This document shows positions 1 through 10,176 of a stretch of 64,000 nt of DNA, in pieces. Position 1 is the stretch's first letter; each line of letters begins with the position of its first letter. This DNA is from Bacterioplanoides sp. SCSIO 12839. Lineage in GTDB: Bacteria > Pseudomonadota > Gammaproteobacteria > Pseudomonadales > Oceanobacteraceae. Location of the stretch: positions 2,506,501 through 2,570,500 of the forward strand of contig NZ_CP073745.1 in the NCBI RefSeq assembly GCF_024397975.1. The letters are read 5' to 3'. The notes under the pieces were generated by a model. The model saw nothing but the letters and a program-made list of their open reading frames with translations. It had not been told where the DNA came from and ran no database searches. The translations under genes and the position numbers were made by a program.

Positions 1-1263
<1,263 letters not shown>

Positions 1264-1279
<16 letters not shown>

Positions 1280-1779
1280 GGAATTCTCGAAAAACTATGT
1301 GGCTGTATCCAGACTTCGGTGCCTGGTTCAATCAGATCAAACAGCTCAATCACATCCTCGTTGCGCATCCGGATACAGCCGTGTGACAACGCTTGCCCCA
1401 TAGGCTCAGAGTCCGGTGTGCCGTGTATATAAATATAACGCCGCATGGTATCGACATTACCCATGCGATTACGACCGACTTCCAGACCTTGCAACCACAG
1501 AATACGGCTGAGAATCCAATCACGCCCGGGCTCAGCTTTTGCCAGGCTATCAGAATAAATTTCGCCAGTTGGACGACGGCCAATGAACACCGCATTTTCA
1601 GGTTGGCCGGCACCAATTTTGGCGGCAATACGGTGCCACCCCTGTGGTGTTTTGCCTGAGCCAGATAGCTCACCAATACCATTAATGGCGGTGGAAACAG
1701 AATATAGATGGCAGATCCCTGCCGTGGAAATCCGTAATGCCTGATCAGCAATGGATATTTCGATCAGATTGTTGGTCAT
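1264..1779 (-). CDS. L,D-transpeptidase (YkuD domain) family protein
   Basis: A 171-residue protein that is essentially one YkuD catalytic domain. The motif HGTPDSEPMGQALSHGCIRM near residues 118-137 supplies the conserved His and the nucleophilic Cys of L,D-transpeptidases, which form 3-3 peptidoglycan cross-links or attach lipoproteins. No signal peptide or membrane segment is visible at the N-terminus (MTNNLIEISIADQALRIS), unusual for an enzyme expected in the periplasm; a cytoplasmic role in muropeptide processing is possible. Its 3' end overlaps nagZ, which ties it to cell-wall recycling. The ATG at 1779 has only a weak ribosome site. Confidence 0.85.
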
Positions 1780-1926
1780 GAACTCAGCTACAGCTCTGAT
1801 ATTACTAAAGCAGGAAGCTTATCAAAGCTGCCGATGGTTCGGTACTGCTGAGTGTTTTCATAAAACGCGCGACTGACGCCGATGCCTGAAACAAGCTATG
1901 CCTGAAACAAACTGCATCCAAACAAC

Positions 1927-2574
1927 TTATGCCTGGAAGCCAGCCCCCAGGAATGGAATTAATTTATTAAAGACACCACTGATATCGGCATCAATGCCAA
2001 ATTCATGCTCGGCCATTGCAATTAACGCATCGGCACCCGACAAGGTGAACACAGTGGCACCCAACATAAAATGGATACGCCAGAAGCGATCTTCGTTGCT
2101 TAATTGGGGGGACGCAGCAGTGACCAATACCATGTAACGATTAAATACGGTGCCATATTCTTGCTTGAGAAACTTACGCACGTGACCCTGCCCCTGATTG
2201 TACGCCAACCCGAGCAAACGCATAAAAATACCCAGACGATGACGGTGGTCGTCGTCCAGTTCGGTTTTATTTTCACTCTGCAGGGCGGTAGCCGGCAACA
2301 TCATCAGCACCGCATTGAGATCCGGTGTTTCTCCACCCAATTGCTGTTCAAACTGATCCAGCGTTTCTTCCAACTGTTGGCAGAAGGTATTCAGAAAGCG
2401 GGCAAAAACTGCCTGAATCAGCTCCTTCTTAGAGCCGAAATGATAGTTGACGGCCGCCAGGTTGACTCCGGCCTTGGTGGTGATATTGCGTAAGGAGGTC
2501 TCGGCAAATCCTTTTTCTGAAAACAGTTCCTCTGCAGCATTCAGAATGGCTTTGGCCGTCTCTTTGTTCGCCAT
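1927..2574 (-). CDS. psrA: TetR-family regulator, PsrA-like
   Basis: A 215-residue TetR repressor. The helix-turn-helix spans roughly residues 9-55 (AILNAAEELFSEKGFAETSL, then AAVNYHFGSKKELI), and the C-terminal ligand domain contains a GIFMRLLGLAY stretch like that of PsrA. PsrA binds long-chain acyl groups and controls beta-oxidation and rpoS in Pseudomonas, where the gene also lies between nagZ and lexA. The start has a good ribosome site (GAGGAG). Two palindromes of the PsrA type lie 36-61 bases upstream of the start, which fits autorepression. Just past the stop, the last coding bases recur as a short tandem duplication (about 1882-1910). Confidence 0.85.
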   Translation of the reverse strand: MANKETAKAILNAAEELFSEKGFAETSLRNITTKAGVNLAAVNYHFGSKKELIQAVFARFLNTFCQQLEETLDQFEQQLGGETPDLNAVLMMLPATALQSENKTELDDDHRHRLGIFMRLLGLAYNQGQGHVRKFLKQEYGTVFNRYMVLVTAASPQLSNEDRFWRIHFMLGATVFTLSGADALIAMAEHEFGIDADISGVFNKLIPFLGAGFQA

Positions 2575-2609
2575 AACGGCAAGCTCCTCAGCATTTAACG
2601 ATAGTTACA

Positions 2610-2635
2610 AAACAAGTGTTTCAAACATACGTTTA
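2610..2635. promoter_or_regulatory. Tandem PsrA-type operator
   Basis: Two abutting palindromes with AAAC/GTTT arms and 4-base spacers: AAACAAGTGTTT (2610-2621) and CAAACATACGTTTA (2622-2635). The known Pseudomonas PsrA consensus is a CAAAC...GTTTG palindrome. The position 36-61 bases before the psrA start suggests autoregulation. lexA lies on the other side but its promoter is more than 100 bases away. Confidence 0.65.
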
Positions 2636-2755
2636 AAACAGCTGAAAGGCAAGTACTGCCAACTACCATCAGTATTTCTCCGAATTAGCTGGCAGCTAAC
2701 ACACGAGGTCAACACCCAGCACACTCGACGGCCACTACAATTTTTTATACAGGGG

Positions 2756-2808
2756 TTTACACAGTATAAAATACTGTATACATTTACAGTCACTGTATGG
2801 ATTACCAG
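2756..2808 (+). promoter_or_regulatory. lexA promoter with two LexA boxes
   Basis: Two SOS boxes of the CTG-N10-CAG form lie in tandem: CTGTATACATTTACAG (2774-2789) and CTGTATGGATTACCAG (2793-2808), 19 bases centre to centre and ending 14 bases before the lexA ATG. A -35-like TTTACA (2756-2761) with a weak -10 (TACATT, 2779-2784) puts box 1 over the promoter and box 2 over the start region. This is the double-box arrangement expected for tight LexA autorepression, and it should also control sulA downstream. Confidence 0.85.
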
Positions 2809-2822
2809 TTTGGATAAATATC

Positions 2823-3422
2823 ATGATCAAGCTGACCGCGCGTCAACAACAGGTTCTCGATTGTATTAAAGCATCATTGGAAGAGACTGGCTTTCCGCCC
2901 ACTCGTGCCGAGATTGCTAACGAATTAGGATTCCGTTCTCCTAACGCAGCAGAAGAACATCTGAAAGCACTGGCACGCAAAGGCGCCATCGAGATGATGG
3001 CGGGTGCTTCACGTGGTATTCGCATTGTTGAAGCAAGCAACCCTGGGTTACCCATTGTTGGCCGTGTTGCTGCTGGCGAGCCAATCCTGGCCCAGGAGCA
3101 CATCGAAGATTATTGCGAAATTCCGCCAAGCTTCTTTAAACCTCAAGCGGATTATCTGCTTGAAGTTCATGGCGACTCGATGATGGAAATGGGCATTCTG
3201 GACGGTGATTATATTGCGGTGCATCGCATGGACACCGCACGTAATGGTGAGGTTGTGGTAGCACGAGTTGATAATGAAGTGACCGTTAAGCGTTATGAGA
3301 AAAAGCGCAACAAAGTCACTCTCTTCCCGGAAAACAAAGACTACAGCCCTATTGAGGTCGACCTGAAAGAAGCCGACTTCGCCATCGAAGGTTTGTATGT
3401 TGGTGTTCTGCGCCGCAACTAA
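2823..3422 (+). CDS. lexA: SOS repressor LexA
   Basis: A 199-residue repressor-protease of the SOS response. The N-terminal winged helix ([13 protein letters not shown], then [20 protein letters not shown]) binds SOS boxes. The self-cleavage site is Ala84-Gly85 in RVAAGEP, and the catalytic pair is Ser119 (HGDSMMEMG) and Lys156 (VTVKRYE), the same numbering as in Escherichia coli. RecA filaments trigger the cleavage. The ATG is preceded by a short GGAT ribosome site just after the second LexA box. sulA follows 49 bases downstream on the same strand, so the two form an SOS operon. Confidence 0.97.
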   Translation: MIKLTARQQQVLDCIKASLEETGFPPTRAEIANELGFRSPNAAEEHLKALARKGAIEMMAGASRGIRIVEASNPGLPIVGRVAAGEPILAQEHIEDYCEIPPSFFKPQADYLLEVHGDSMMEMGILDGDYIAVHRMDTARNGEVVVARVDNEVTVKRYEKKRNKVTLFPENKDYSPIEVDLKEADFAIEGLYVGVLRRN

Positions 3423-3471
3423 TTTTTAATCGTCAATTTTATTCATTGTTTTCAGCACTCAGGGTGAAGTT

Positions 3472-3915
3472 ATGCGTCAGTTAACTCTCGGAATGGAACC
3501 ACTTGGTATGGAACAAGGCGGTCTGACTCTCAGCAGTTCGGCCTTACGTCAGCCACGTGTGATCAGTGGTAGCCTGACAGAGATGATTTTAAGTGAAGGC
3601 AGCGCCATTCAACCGATGCACTTATTACCTTTGCTGGCCCAATGTTCGGCACAACAACGCTGGTTGATGTGGCTGAGCCCTGAAATGCCAATGAATAAAC
3701 ACTATCTTGATAGCCTCGGGCTACAGGACTCTCCGGTGATTCATCTGGATGTTTGCCAGGATACACAGGCAATTTTAGTTGAGAAGGCACTGGAAGCCGC
3801 CAACAGCCATCTGATTATTGAATGGCAGGGGAAGCTTGAAGAAACACAACGCCAGGACATTGAACAACGCGCCAACCTGTCAGGCAGCCACGTTATTCTG
3901 ATTCAACGCCGTTAA
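3472..3915 (+). CDS. sulA: SOS cell-division inhibitor SulA
   Basis: A 147-residue protein with the SulA fold pattern: a diverged N-terminus, then MILSEGSAIQPMHLLPLLAQ, RWLMWLSP and a C-terminal LSGSHVILIQRR strand. SulA binds FtsZ and delays septum formation while DNA is repaired. Sequence similarity in this family is low, so the call leans on its position directly behind lexA, as in Pseudomonas. No separate LexA box was seen in the 49-base gap, so it is probably induced from the lexA promoter. A strong hairpin terminator follows. Confidence 0.85.
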   Translation: MRQLTLGMEPLGMEQGGLTLSSSALRQPRVISGSLTEMILSEGSAIQPMHLLPLLAQCSAQQRWLMWLSPEMPMNKHYLDSLGLQDSPVIHLDVCQDTQAILVEKALEAANSHLIIEWQGKLEETQRQDIEQRANLSGSHVILIQRR

Positions 3916-3941
3916 TACAGAAACCCGATAACAAACCAACA

Positions 3942-3994
3942 AAAAAGGCCTTGTGGGTCTATTCACGAAAGAATGACGCTCACAAGGCCTTTTT
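3942..3994. terminator. Bidirectional terminator between sulA and the converging gene
   Basis: The arms AAAAAGGCCTTGTG (3942-3955) and CACAAGGCCTTTTT (3981-3994) are perfect complements around a 25-base loop. An A run on one side and a T run on the other let it work in both directions, serving sulA and the small minus-strand gene that converges on it. Confidence 0.8.
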
Positions 3995-4011
3995 ATTAAT
4001 CAGATAAACAA

Positions 4012-4263
4012 TTAGTGCAGCTGATTATGATATTCCGGCTGAGCAAAATCATCGCGCTCAACTTCCATACCGGATAACTCACCCACTTTGCGGACGCCCG
4101 CCTCAATCATTACACGTGCGATATCCATATGATGAGCCTGCAAACTCGCTTTGGCATCATCAGAAAAATGAATACTGACCAGTGCATCGCCTTCTTGCTC
4201 GTCTGCACGACGCAACGCAATGTCACCGTTTGATAACTCTACAATTTCAAAAAAGCGTGCCAT
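4012..4263 (-). CDS. Small conserved protein of unknown function (PA3009-like position)
   Basis: An 83-residue cytoplasmic protein (MARFFEIVELSNGDIALRRA at the N-terminus). I chose the ATG at 4263 because AGAGGCGG lies 5 bases upstream; the reading frame extends further 5' without a ribosome site. It is acidic, with an SIHFSDDAKASLQAHHMDIA segment, and has no membrane helix or recognised catalytic motif. Its place beside sulA matches the small hypothetical gene that follows sulA in Pseudomonas. Function unknown. Confidence 0.75.
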   Translation of the reverse strand: MARFFEIVELSNGDIALRRADEQEGDALVSIHFSDDAKASLQAHHMDIARVMIEAGVRKVGELSGMEVERDDFAQPEYHNQLH

Positions 4264-4422
4264 AACCGCCTCTCGTTTTCGGGCGCGAGAGTGTAACACA
4301 GCAGTCATCTAATAGGAGGGAAATTCACAAGAAAATCTACGTTTTTAACGTGTCACTGATGACTCAAAACAGCACTGAAAAATACGCTTCAATGCCTGTT
4401 AAAACCATAGTTTTTCAGTGGT

Positions 4423-4902
4423 TTAACTTTCCTGACGATTTTCTCTTTGCAGATCAATCAGTTGCGATAATTGATGATGCCATTGCCCGATATTGGTGGT
4501 ATGCGATGACGTACTGGCGTCAACCAGATTAATCATTCCGGGTTGTGAGACGCGGCTGATCTGAGGTTCAAGTGCATCGGCACGTCCAATCGCATCACAG
4601 GCCGTCAACATGGCACGAAGCCATGAAAAGCTGTCGTTTTCGAGATGCTCAAACTCTCGCATTTCGCCGGTAATCAAAGGTGTCTGCGATAACAGATCGG
4701 CCAGTGAAGAGAATGGCTGTCTGAAAGTCGCCAACTCAGCTAACTCATGCAGGTAAGAAAGGTAAGCATCTCTTAACAGGTACAAAGCACTGTCCTGCAG
4801 TGCTTGTTGCAGCACGGCAGGTTCAGTTGTATCAGCAGCTTGCTGCATAAGCAGCTGACTCTGATACAGCTTATGATTGGTAAAGCTTAACCAGCTTGCC
4901 AT
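4423..4902 (-). CDS. DUF6586-like protein of unknown function
   Basis: A 159-residue, mostly helical soluble protein. The N-terminus (MASWLSFTNHKLYQSQLLMQ) and the SALYLLRDAYLSYLHELAEL helix resemble the uncharacterised family found next to the sulA region in Pseudomonas (PA3010, which I recall as DUF6586). The C-terminus carries NIGQWHHQLSQLIDLQRENR, probably a coiled helix. No catalytic motif or export signal. The downstream gap to the previous small gene is about 160 bases and shows nothing else. The family name is from memory and needs a profile search. Confidence 0.65.
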   Translation of the reverse strand: MASWLSFTNHKLYQSQLLMQQAADTTEPAVLQQALQDSALYLLRDAYLSYLHELAELATFRQPFSSLADLLSQTPLITGEMREFEHLENDSFSWLRAMLTACDAIGRADALEPQISRVSQPGMINLVDASTSSHTTNIGQWHHQLSQLIDLQRENRQES

Positions 4903-4922
4903 AAGGTATTTGCTTCCCGAAA

Positions 4923-5492
4923 TCAGAAATCCAGGCGCAAACCAACATGTGCGCCGTCACCTAATTCAAAACGATCACTCACGTCTTCAATTTTAATACC
5001 GGTGTAACGGTAACCCACATAAACACGAGCAGTAGGAATCAGGCTGTATTGCAGGCGCAGGTCTGCGTCAAAAATATTATCGGCATCTGAAAAAGAAATC
5101 ACCGGAGGTGCATAATAACCGTAGCCAGCAACACTCACTTCAGGAACACCCGGCAGGCGATAACGGAAGAAACCACCCAGGCCAACACCACCGCCGCTTA
5201 CGTCCGCATCGTCATCGGATGAAAAACCGTATAATTTACCACCAACACCGATGTATAAATCCGGATCTTCATTACGAACATCCACCACGTGCAGACCCAC
5301 AGAACCAATATTGCCGTCATCGGTGTGATGCAGGAAATCAGCGCTGACATGCAGGCCAGAACCCACTTTGGTTGCATCATACGCAACACGAACCATTTCG
5401 TTGGCAATACTCAGGTCCAGAGAACCGCCAGCATTAACGGTTGCTGAAGTTGCTACTAAAGAAGCCAGAGCCAGTTTTTTAAGCTGAGACAT
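4923..5492 (-). CDS. YfaZ-like outer-membrane beta-barrel protein
   Basis: A 189-residue exported protein. The start at 5492 gives a clean signal peptide (MSQLKKLALASLVATSATVNA) behind GGGGAA. The mature part has alternating beta strands rich in Gly, Tyr and Asp (LYIGVGGKLYGFSSDDDADV, RVYVGYRYTGIKIEDV) and ends in a C-terminal Phe (LRLDF), the usual signal for barrel assembly. The pattern matches the YfaZ family, whose role is not known. It stands alone: a gap with the htpG terminator lies upstream and no operon partner is evident. Confidence 0.8.
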   Translation of the reverse strand: MSQLKKLALASLVATSATVNAGGSLDLSIANEMVRVAYDATKVGSGLHVSADFLHHTDDGNIGSVGLHVVDVRNEDPDLYIGVGGKLYGFSSDDDADVSGGGVGLGGFFRYRLPGVPEVSVAGYGYYAPPVISFSDADNIFDADLRLQYSLIPTARVYVGYRYTGIKIEDVSDRFELGDGAHVGLRLDF

Positions 5493-5651
5493 ACTATTCC
5501 CCAAAATTCCGCAGCAGGGCCATGACACTGCTAACCATTATTATTGGCCGCATCATAACAGTGCTGCCACTCAGACGAAACTGTGAGTCACAGGCAAAAT
5601 TAAAAGAAAAGTAAAACAAACTATTCCAGTCTTTGCTTCCTGCGCCACAAA

Positions 5652-5688
5652 AAAATGCCCCGCTCCTGAAACAGGAGCGGGGCATTTT
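5652..5688 (-). terminator. htpG terminator
   Basis: The 17-base arms AAAATGCCCCGCTCCTG (5652-5668) and CAGGAGCGGGGCATTTT (5672-5688) are perfectly complementary around a 3-base loop, and a T run follows on the minus strand. It sits 16 bases past the htpG stop and separates htpG from the porin gene. Confidence 0.92.
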
Positions 5689-5704
5689 CTTAATCACTGA
5701 TCGA

Positions 5705-7606
5705 TTATTTCATCAGATCCAACAGCAGTTTATTCAGCTTAGTAACGTAGTCACCTGGCTGCTTCAGCTGACTGCCTTCCGCCAACTGTGCCTGAGCATG
5801 AATAATTTGCGTCAGCTCGTTAAAGCGATCTTCATCCTGCTCGGCATCTAAACGCTCGATTAATGGGTGGGTTGGATTCACTTCCAGCGCCACTTCCGCT
5901 TCTGGCATTTGCTGGCCAGCCGCTTCCATCATACGGCGCATGTGACCGCCCATATCGTATTGACCCACCACCAGACAGGCTGGAGAATCGGTCAGACGAG
6001 ACGTCACACGTACTTCTTTAACCTCACCCTCCAGAGCCTTTTGCAGACGTTCAACCAGATCTTTATGGCTCTCTTCCAGTTCTTTTTGCTGGGTCTTTTC
6101 AGACTCGTCCGCCAGCTCATCCAGATCCAGCTCACCTTTGGTCACGTCCTGGAATACTTTGCCGTCAAAGTCCGTCAGATGGCTCACCATCCACTCATCC
6201 ACACGATCAGTTAACAGCAATACTTCAACACCTTTGTTTTTGAAGTATTCCAGATGTGGGCTGGTCGATGCCGCCGCGTGGTTATCGCCAGTAATGAAAT
6301 AAATCTTCTTCTGGCCTTCACGCATACGCGCAACATAATCTTCCAGGCCAACCGTTTGTGCGTCACCGTCGCTTTGTGTTGTAGCAAAACGGAACAGCTT
6401 GGCGATTTTTTCTTTGTTAGCAAAATCTTCCGCCGGGCCTTCTTTTAAAACTTCACCAAACTGACTCCAGAATTCCTGATACTGTTCCGGCTCTTTTTTC
6501 GCCATTTTAGTCAGGGTATCCAGCACACGTTTCACCAGCGCACTGCGCATGGAGTCCACTTGTTTGTCCTGCTGAAGAATTTCACGCGAAACGTTCAGTG
6601 ACAGATCGTTGGAATCTAAAACACCTTTGACAAAACGCAGGTACATCGGCAGGAATTGCTCGGCATCGTCCATGATAAACACACGCTGAACGTATAATTT
6701 CAGGCCACGTGTCGCTTCACGGTTCCACATATCGAACGGTGCTTTTGCCGGAATATACAACAGGCTGGTGTAATCCAGCTTGCCTTCAACACGGTTGTGC
6801 ATCCAGGTAAGTGGTTCGTTCCAGTCGTGAGAAATGTGCTTGTAGAATTCTTTGTAGTCTTCGTCTTTCAGGTCTGACTTAGACACAGTCCACAGTGCTT
6901 TGGCTTCGTTAACCGCTTCAGGAACCTGCTTGTTCTCACCGTCTTCATCTTCAGACGTTACTTCTTGCGGCAGGAACACCGGTACCGCGATGTGATCTGA
7001 ATATTTTTTAATCAGAGAACGTAGACGGAAGTTATCGGCAAACTCTTCTTCTCCATCTTTCAGATGCAGGGTGATACGAGTACCACGCTCGGCTTTATCA
7101 ATGTTCTCTAAGGTGAAGTCACCCTCGCCTGCAGATTCCCAACGCGTACCTGAATCTGCCGCGTCGCCTGCTCGACGGGTCTCAACCGTCACTTTGTCAG
7201 CCACAATAAAGGCAGAGTAGAAACCCACACCAAACTGACCGATCAATTGCGAATCTTTCGCCTGATCACCACTTAACTGACTCAGGAACTCAGCCGTACC
7301 GGATTTAGCAATGGTACCCAGGTGGTTCACTACGTCATCACGGTTCATGCCGATGCCGTTATCGTCAATGGTGACGGTTTTTGCTTCAGCATCAAAATCA
7401 ATATGAACAGCCAGCTCGCTGTTGCCTTCGTATAAACCGTCATTTTGCAGCGCTTCAAAACGCAACTTGTCACACGCATCGGAAGCGTTCGACACCAGCT
7501 CGCGCAGGAAGATTTCTTTGTTGGAGTACAAAGAGTGAATCATCAGGTGTAATAACTGCTTTACTTCGGTTTTAAAGCCCAGTGTCTCTTTACTGGCTGC
7601 GGTCAT
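5705..7606 (-). CDS. htpG: Chaperone protein HtpG (Hsp90)
   Basis: A 633-residue Hsp90 homologue, an ATP-driven cytoplasmic dimer that helps client proteins fold under heat stress. The GHKL ATPase domain shows [20 protein letters not shown] with the ATP-binding Asn and Glu, the [11 protein letters not shown] loop and [11 protein letters not shown]. The middle domain carries [11 protein letters not shown]; the C-terminal dimerisation part ends [11 protein letters not shown] chose the ATG at 7606, 5 codons inside the longest frame, because GGAGAA precedes it and the protein then begins [11 protein letters not shown] as in relatives. A sigma-32 promoter lies about 90 bases upstream. Confidence 0.97.
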   Translation of the reverse strand: MTAASKETLGFKTEVKQLLHLMIHSLYSNKEIFLRELVSNASDACDKLRFEALQNDGLYEGNSELAVHIDFDAEAKTVTIDDNGIGMNRDDVVNHLGTIAKSGTAEFLSQLSGDQAKDSQLIGQFGVGFYSAFIVADKVTVETRRAGDAADSGTRWESAGEGDFTLENIDKAERGTRITLHLKDGEEEFADNFRLRSLIKKYSDHIAVPVFLPQEVTSEDEDGENKQVPEAVNEAKALWTVSKSDLKDEDYKEFYKHISHDWNEPLTWMHNRVEGKLDYTSLLYIPAKAPFDMWNREATRGLKLYVQRVFIMDDAEQFLPMYLRFVKGVLDSNDLSLNVSREILQQDKQVDSMRSALVKRVLDTLTKMAKKEPEQYQEFWSQFGEVLKEGPAEDFANKEKIAKLFRFATTQSDGDAQTVGLEDYVARMREGQKKIYFITGDNHAAASTSPHLEYFKNKGVEVLLLTDRVDEWMVSHLTDFDGKVFQDVTKGELDLDELADESEKTQQKELEESHKDLVERLQKALEGEVKEVRVTSRLTDSPACLVVGQYDMGGHMRRMMEAAGQQMPEAEVALEVNPTHPLIERLDAEQDEDRFNELTQIIHAQAQLAEGSQLKQPGDYVTKLNKLLLDLMK

Positions 7607-7691
7607 GCTTTTCTCCTTCAATCGCTAAATCATTCAGTCGACGCGGCTTTTTAACCTGCGCCTTCTATCTGAACATCGTGTATGGATTCCT

Positions 7692-7719
7692 ATCTGGGGG
7701 CCAGGCAGAAGATTTCAAG
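7692..7719 (-). promoter_or_regulatory. Sigma-32 heat-shock promoter of htpG
   Basis: On the minus strand CTTGAAA (-35, 7719 to 7713) is followed after 13 bases by CCCCAGAT (-10, 7699 to 7692), very close to the RpoH consensus CTTGAAA-N11-16-CCCCATNT. Transcription would begin about 75-80 bases before the htpG ATG. Confidence 0.85.
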
Positions 7720-7789
7720 AGAAAAAATGACAAAGCTTGTGCAGACCGCCCACAGCGGGTTACCACAGTGGGAGTCAGATACAATAAGA

Positions 7790-9136
7790 TCAACTGATGG
7801 AAACAAACATCACAGCCACAATGGCCACAGGACAAATAAAGCGGACATACCAGGGCCAGATTTTCCAGAACCAGCCGTCGGCAATCTCTGGATTACCCTG
7901 CTGTAATTCTTTGAGCAGCTCATTTCGGTGCCAGACCCACCCCACCACAACAGCCCAGATAATTCCTAACAATGGCTGCATATAAACGGTCGATATATCA
8001 ATCACCAAGCCGAACAGCGCGCCAAAGTTCAGGCAGATAACCACACTCGCCACAGCGATGAGCAAACCAATCAACCAGGATGATGCTTGACGTGACATGC
8101 CCAGCTCATCCTGCGCACAGGCGACCGGGACTTCAAGAATGGATATTGAAGACGTCAGCGCCGCAATCACCATCAATACAAAGAAAACCACCGCAATCAC
8201 AGGGCCGGATGACCCCATGGTATGAAACATAGATGGCAACACCTGAAACACCAGATCTCCCGAACTGATTAATTCACCCGCCGCATTAAAAATTTCCACG
8301 CCGTTGTGTTTTGCTACAAACATCGCCGGAATAATCAATAACCCAGCTGCAAAAGCCACAGACGTATCAATAATGGCAACCTGCGTCGCGACCTTTGGCA
8401 AATTAATGTCTTTTTTCAGATAGGAGCCATACACCATCATTGAGCCCACCCCCAATGACAATGAGAAAAAGGCTTGCCCCATGGCATCAACAATCAGACG
8501 CCCATTTAGGTGAGAGAAGTCCGGAACCAGATATACCCGCAATCCATCCATCGCACCTTCCTGCATCAGAATGTAAATGATCATACCGGCAAACAATACA
8601 AACAGAATCGGCATCAGACGTGTGGACCACTTTTCAATTCCGTCAGCAACACCTTTACTGACGACCCAAATTGTCATCAGAGAAAACAGCAGTGTCATGA
8701 TCACATTGCGCGGTTGTGAAAACTCAGTCAGCCAGGCGGCCAGCCCGTCAGCACCAACAGCCGTGGCTAATGGCTCTGCGGCAAAAGCAACCAGCCAACC
8801 GGCCACAATAGAATAAAAACTCAGAATTAACGAAGCGGCCAACAGGGCCAAAGCACCAAACACAATTGGCGCAAAACGATTATTGCGCCAAACCCGGCGT
8901 AATGATGTAACCGGGTTACCCTGGCCATAACGTCCAATGGTCAGCTCGGCAACCAACATCGGAAAAGCCAATACAAAAACCATCGCCAGGTACATCAGAA
9001 TAAAGGCAGCGCCGCCATTTTCGGCGACCTTAGTTGGAAATCCCCAAACATTACCCAAGCCAACAGCAGAACCTGCTGCTGCCATAATAAATCCGATTCG
9101 TGACGAAAAATGTCCGCGCGATGCTTCTGTCGTCAT
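7790..9136 (-). CDS. Sodium-dependent transporter, NSS/SNF family
   Basis: A 448-residue inner-membrane protein with about 11-12 hydrophobic helices. The N-terminus has the family signature GFIMAAAGSAVGLGNVWGFP, which in LeuT-type carriers forms the unwound first helix with the sodium and amino-acid sites. The DTSVAFAAGLLIIPAMF and VPVACAQDELGMSRQ regions also match bacterial NSS proteins. Members import amino acids or related solutes with sodium; the substrate cannot be read from sequence. It is transcribed toward htpG but ends before the htpG promoter, and rarD lies upstream on the same strand with a 56-base gap. Confidence 0.92.
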   Translation of the reverse strand: MTTEASRGHFSSRIGFIMAAAGSAVGLGNVWGFPTKVAENGGAAFILMYLAMVFVLAFPMLVAELTIGRYGQGNPVTSLRRVWRNNRFAPIVFGALALLAASLILSFYSIVAGWLVAFAAEPLATAVGADGLAAWLTEFSQPRNVIMTLLFSLMTIWVVSKGVADGIEKWSTRLMPILFVLFAGMIIYILMQEGAMDGLRVYLVPDFSHLNGRLIVDAMGQAFFSLSLGVGSMMVYGSYLKKDINLPKVATQVAIIDTSVAFAAGLLIIPAMFVAKHNGVEIFNAAGELISSGDLVFQVLPSMFHTMGSSGPVIAVVFFVLMVIAALTSSISILEVPVACAQDELGMSRQASSWLIGLLIAVASVVICLNFGALFGLVIDISTVYMQPLLGIIWAVVVGWVWHRNELLKELQQGNPEIADGWFWKIWPWYVRFICPVAIVAVMFVSIS

Positions 9137-9192
9137 AGTTACTACTCTGTCAGGTTGATAAAAAAGGCTGCAGGCAAACCACAGTCAGGGGA

Positions 9193-10077
9193 TCAGTGCG
9201 TTGCTTTTCTGAGTTGGCGCTTTTGCTTCAGGCTATGCAATACAATCAGCAATAACGCCGCCCAAATAAATGCAAAGGTCGTCACTTTTACCGGAGTTAA
9301 TTGCTCACCAAAAACACCAACAGCAAGCAACAAAGCAATGGTCGGTGCCAGATATTGAATAAAGCCCAGCGTGATTAATGGCAGGTGTCGGGCGGCAATC
9401 GCAAACCAGATTAACGGTGCAGTGGTAACAATACCGGCCAGGAATAATTTACCAAATTCGACTTCATTCACCAGCACAGCACCACCGCCAATCCAGATTA
9501 AATACCCCAGAGCCAATGGCGTGACCAACGCGGTCTCAAACCATAAACCGGTGTACGCGTCAGTCGGAACTAATTTGCGCAACAGCCCATAAAAGCCAAA
9601 TGAAAATGCCAGCACCAGGCTGACCCAGGGCAACTCCCCCACTGCAATTACCTGAATGGATACACCCGTTGCAGCCAGCAACAAGGCGATTGTCTGTACT
9701 GAAGTCAGGCGTTCATGCAAGAAAATCATGCCAAGAAAAATCGACACCAGCGGATTAATGTAATACCCCATGCTTGCTTCCAGCACGCGGTTTTCATTAA
9801 CCGCCCAAATAAAGGTTAACCAGTTAGCGGCAATTAATAAGGCACTACCACACATCGCTAGCAGCTGACGGCGGCTTTTAAGAATGGACTTAATGCCAGT
9901 GGCTTTGTAGCTGAACCACAATAAAACCGACATCAGCACAAACGACCACACCACCCGATTGGTTAATACTTCCAGCGGTGCAATATGAGAAACCCACTTA
10001 AAATACAGAGGCGACAGCCCCCACCAACCGAAGGCTAAGACGGCGAACAGAGCACCGCGATGAGTATCTGTTGTCAT
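9193..10077 (-). CDS. rarD: RarD-type EamA transporter
   Basis: A 294-residue protein with ten hydrophobic helices arranged as two EamA halves. The N-terminal GALFAVLAFGWWGLSPLYFK and the EVLTNRVVWSFV segment are typical of RarD, a predicted permease linked to chloramphenicol sensitivity in some bacteria, with no firmly known substrate. The central NENRVLEASMGYYINPLVSI is the best-conserved family stretch. The ribosome site is weak. The gap upstream, up to the thiDE stop at 10177, contains no clear terminator. Confidence 0.88.
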   Translation of the reverse strand: MTTDTHRGALFAVLAFGWWGLSPLYFKWVSHIAPLEVLTNRVVWSFVLMSVLLWFSYKATGIKSILKSRRQLLAMCGSALLIAANWLTFIWAVNENRVLEASMGYYINPLVSIFLGMIFLHERLTSVQTIALLLAATGVSIQVIAVGELPWVSLVLAFSFGFYGLLRKLVPTDAYTGLWFETALVTPLALGYLIWIGGGAVLVNEVEFGKLFLAGIVTTAPLIWFAIAARHLPLITLGFIQYLAPTIALLLAVGVFGEQLTPVKVTTFAFIWAALLLIVLHSLKQKRQLRKATH

Positions 10078-10176
10078 AAGGTCAGAATTCGCAAAAAGCG
10101 GAGGCTAGCGAATTTCTGACCATTAAGCCAGTTATCTCAACATCAATGACCTGTCTTTTGATATAAATAGGTATTT

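Noticed and set aside
5705-7621. Long antisense frames within htpG and other core genes as overlapping genes
   Set aside because: They lack ribosome sites and recognisable domains, and the sense genes fully explain the sequence; they are frame shadows.
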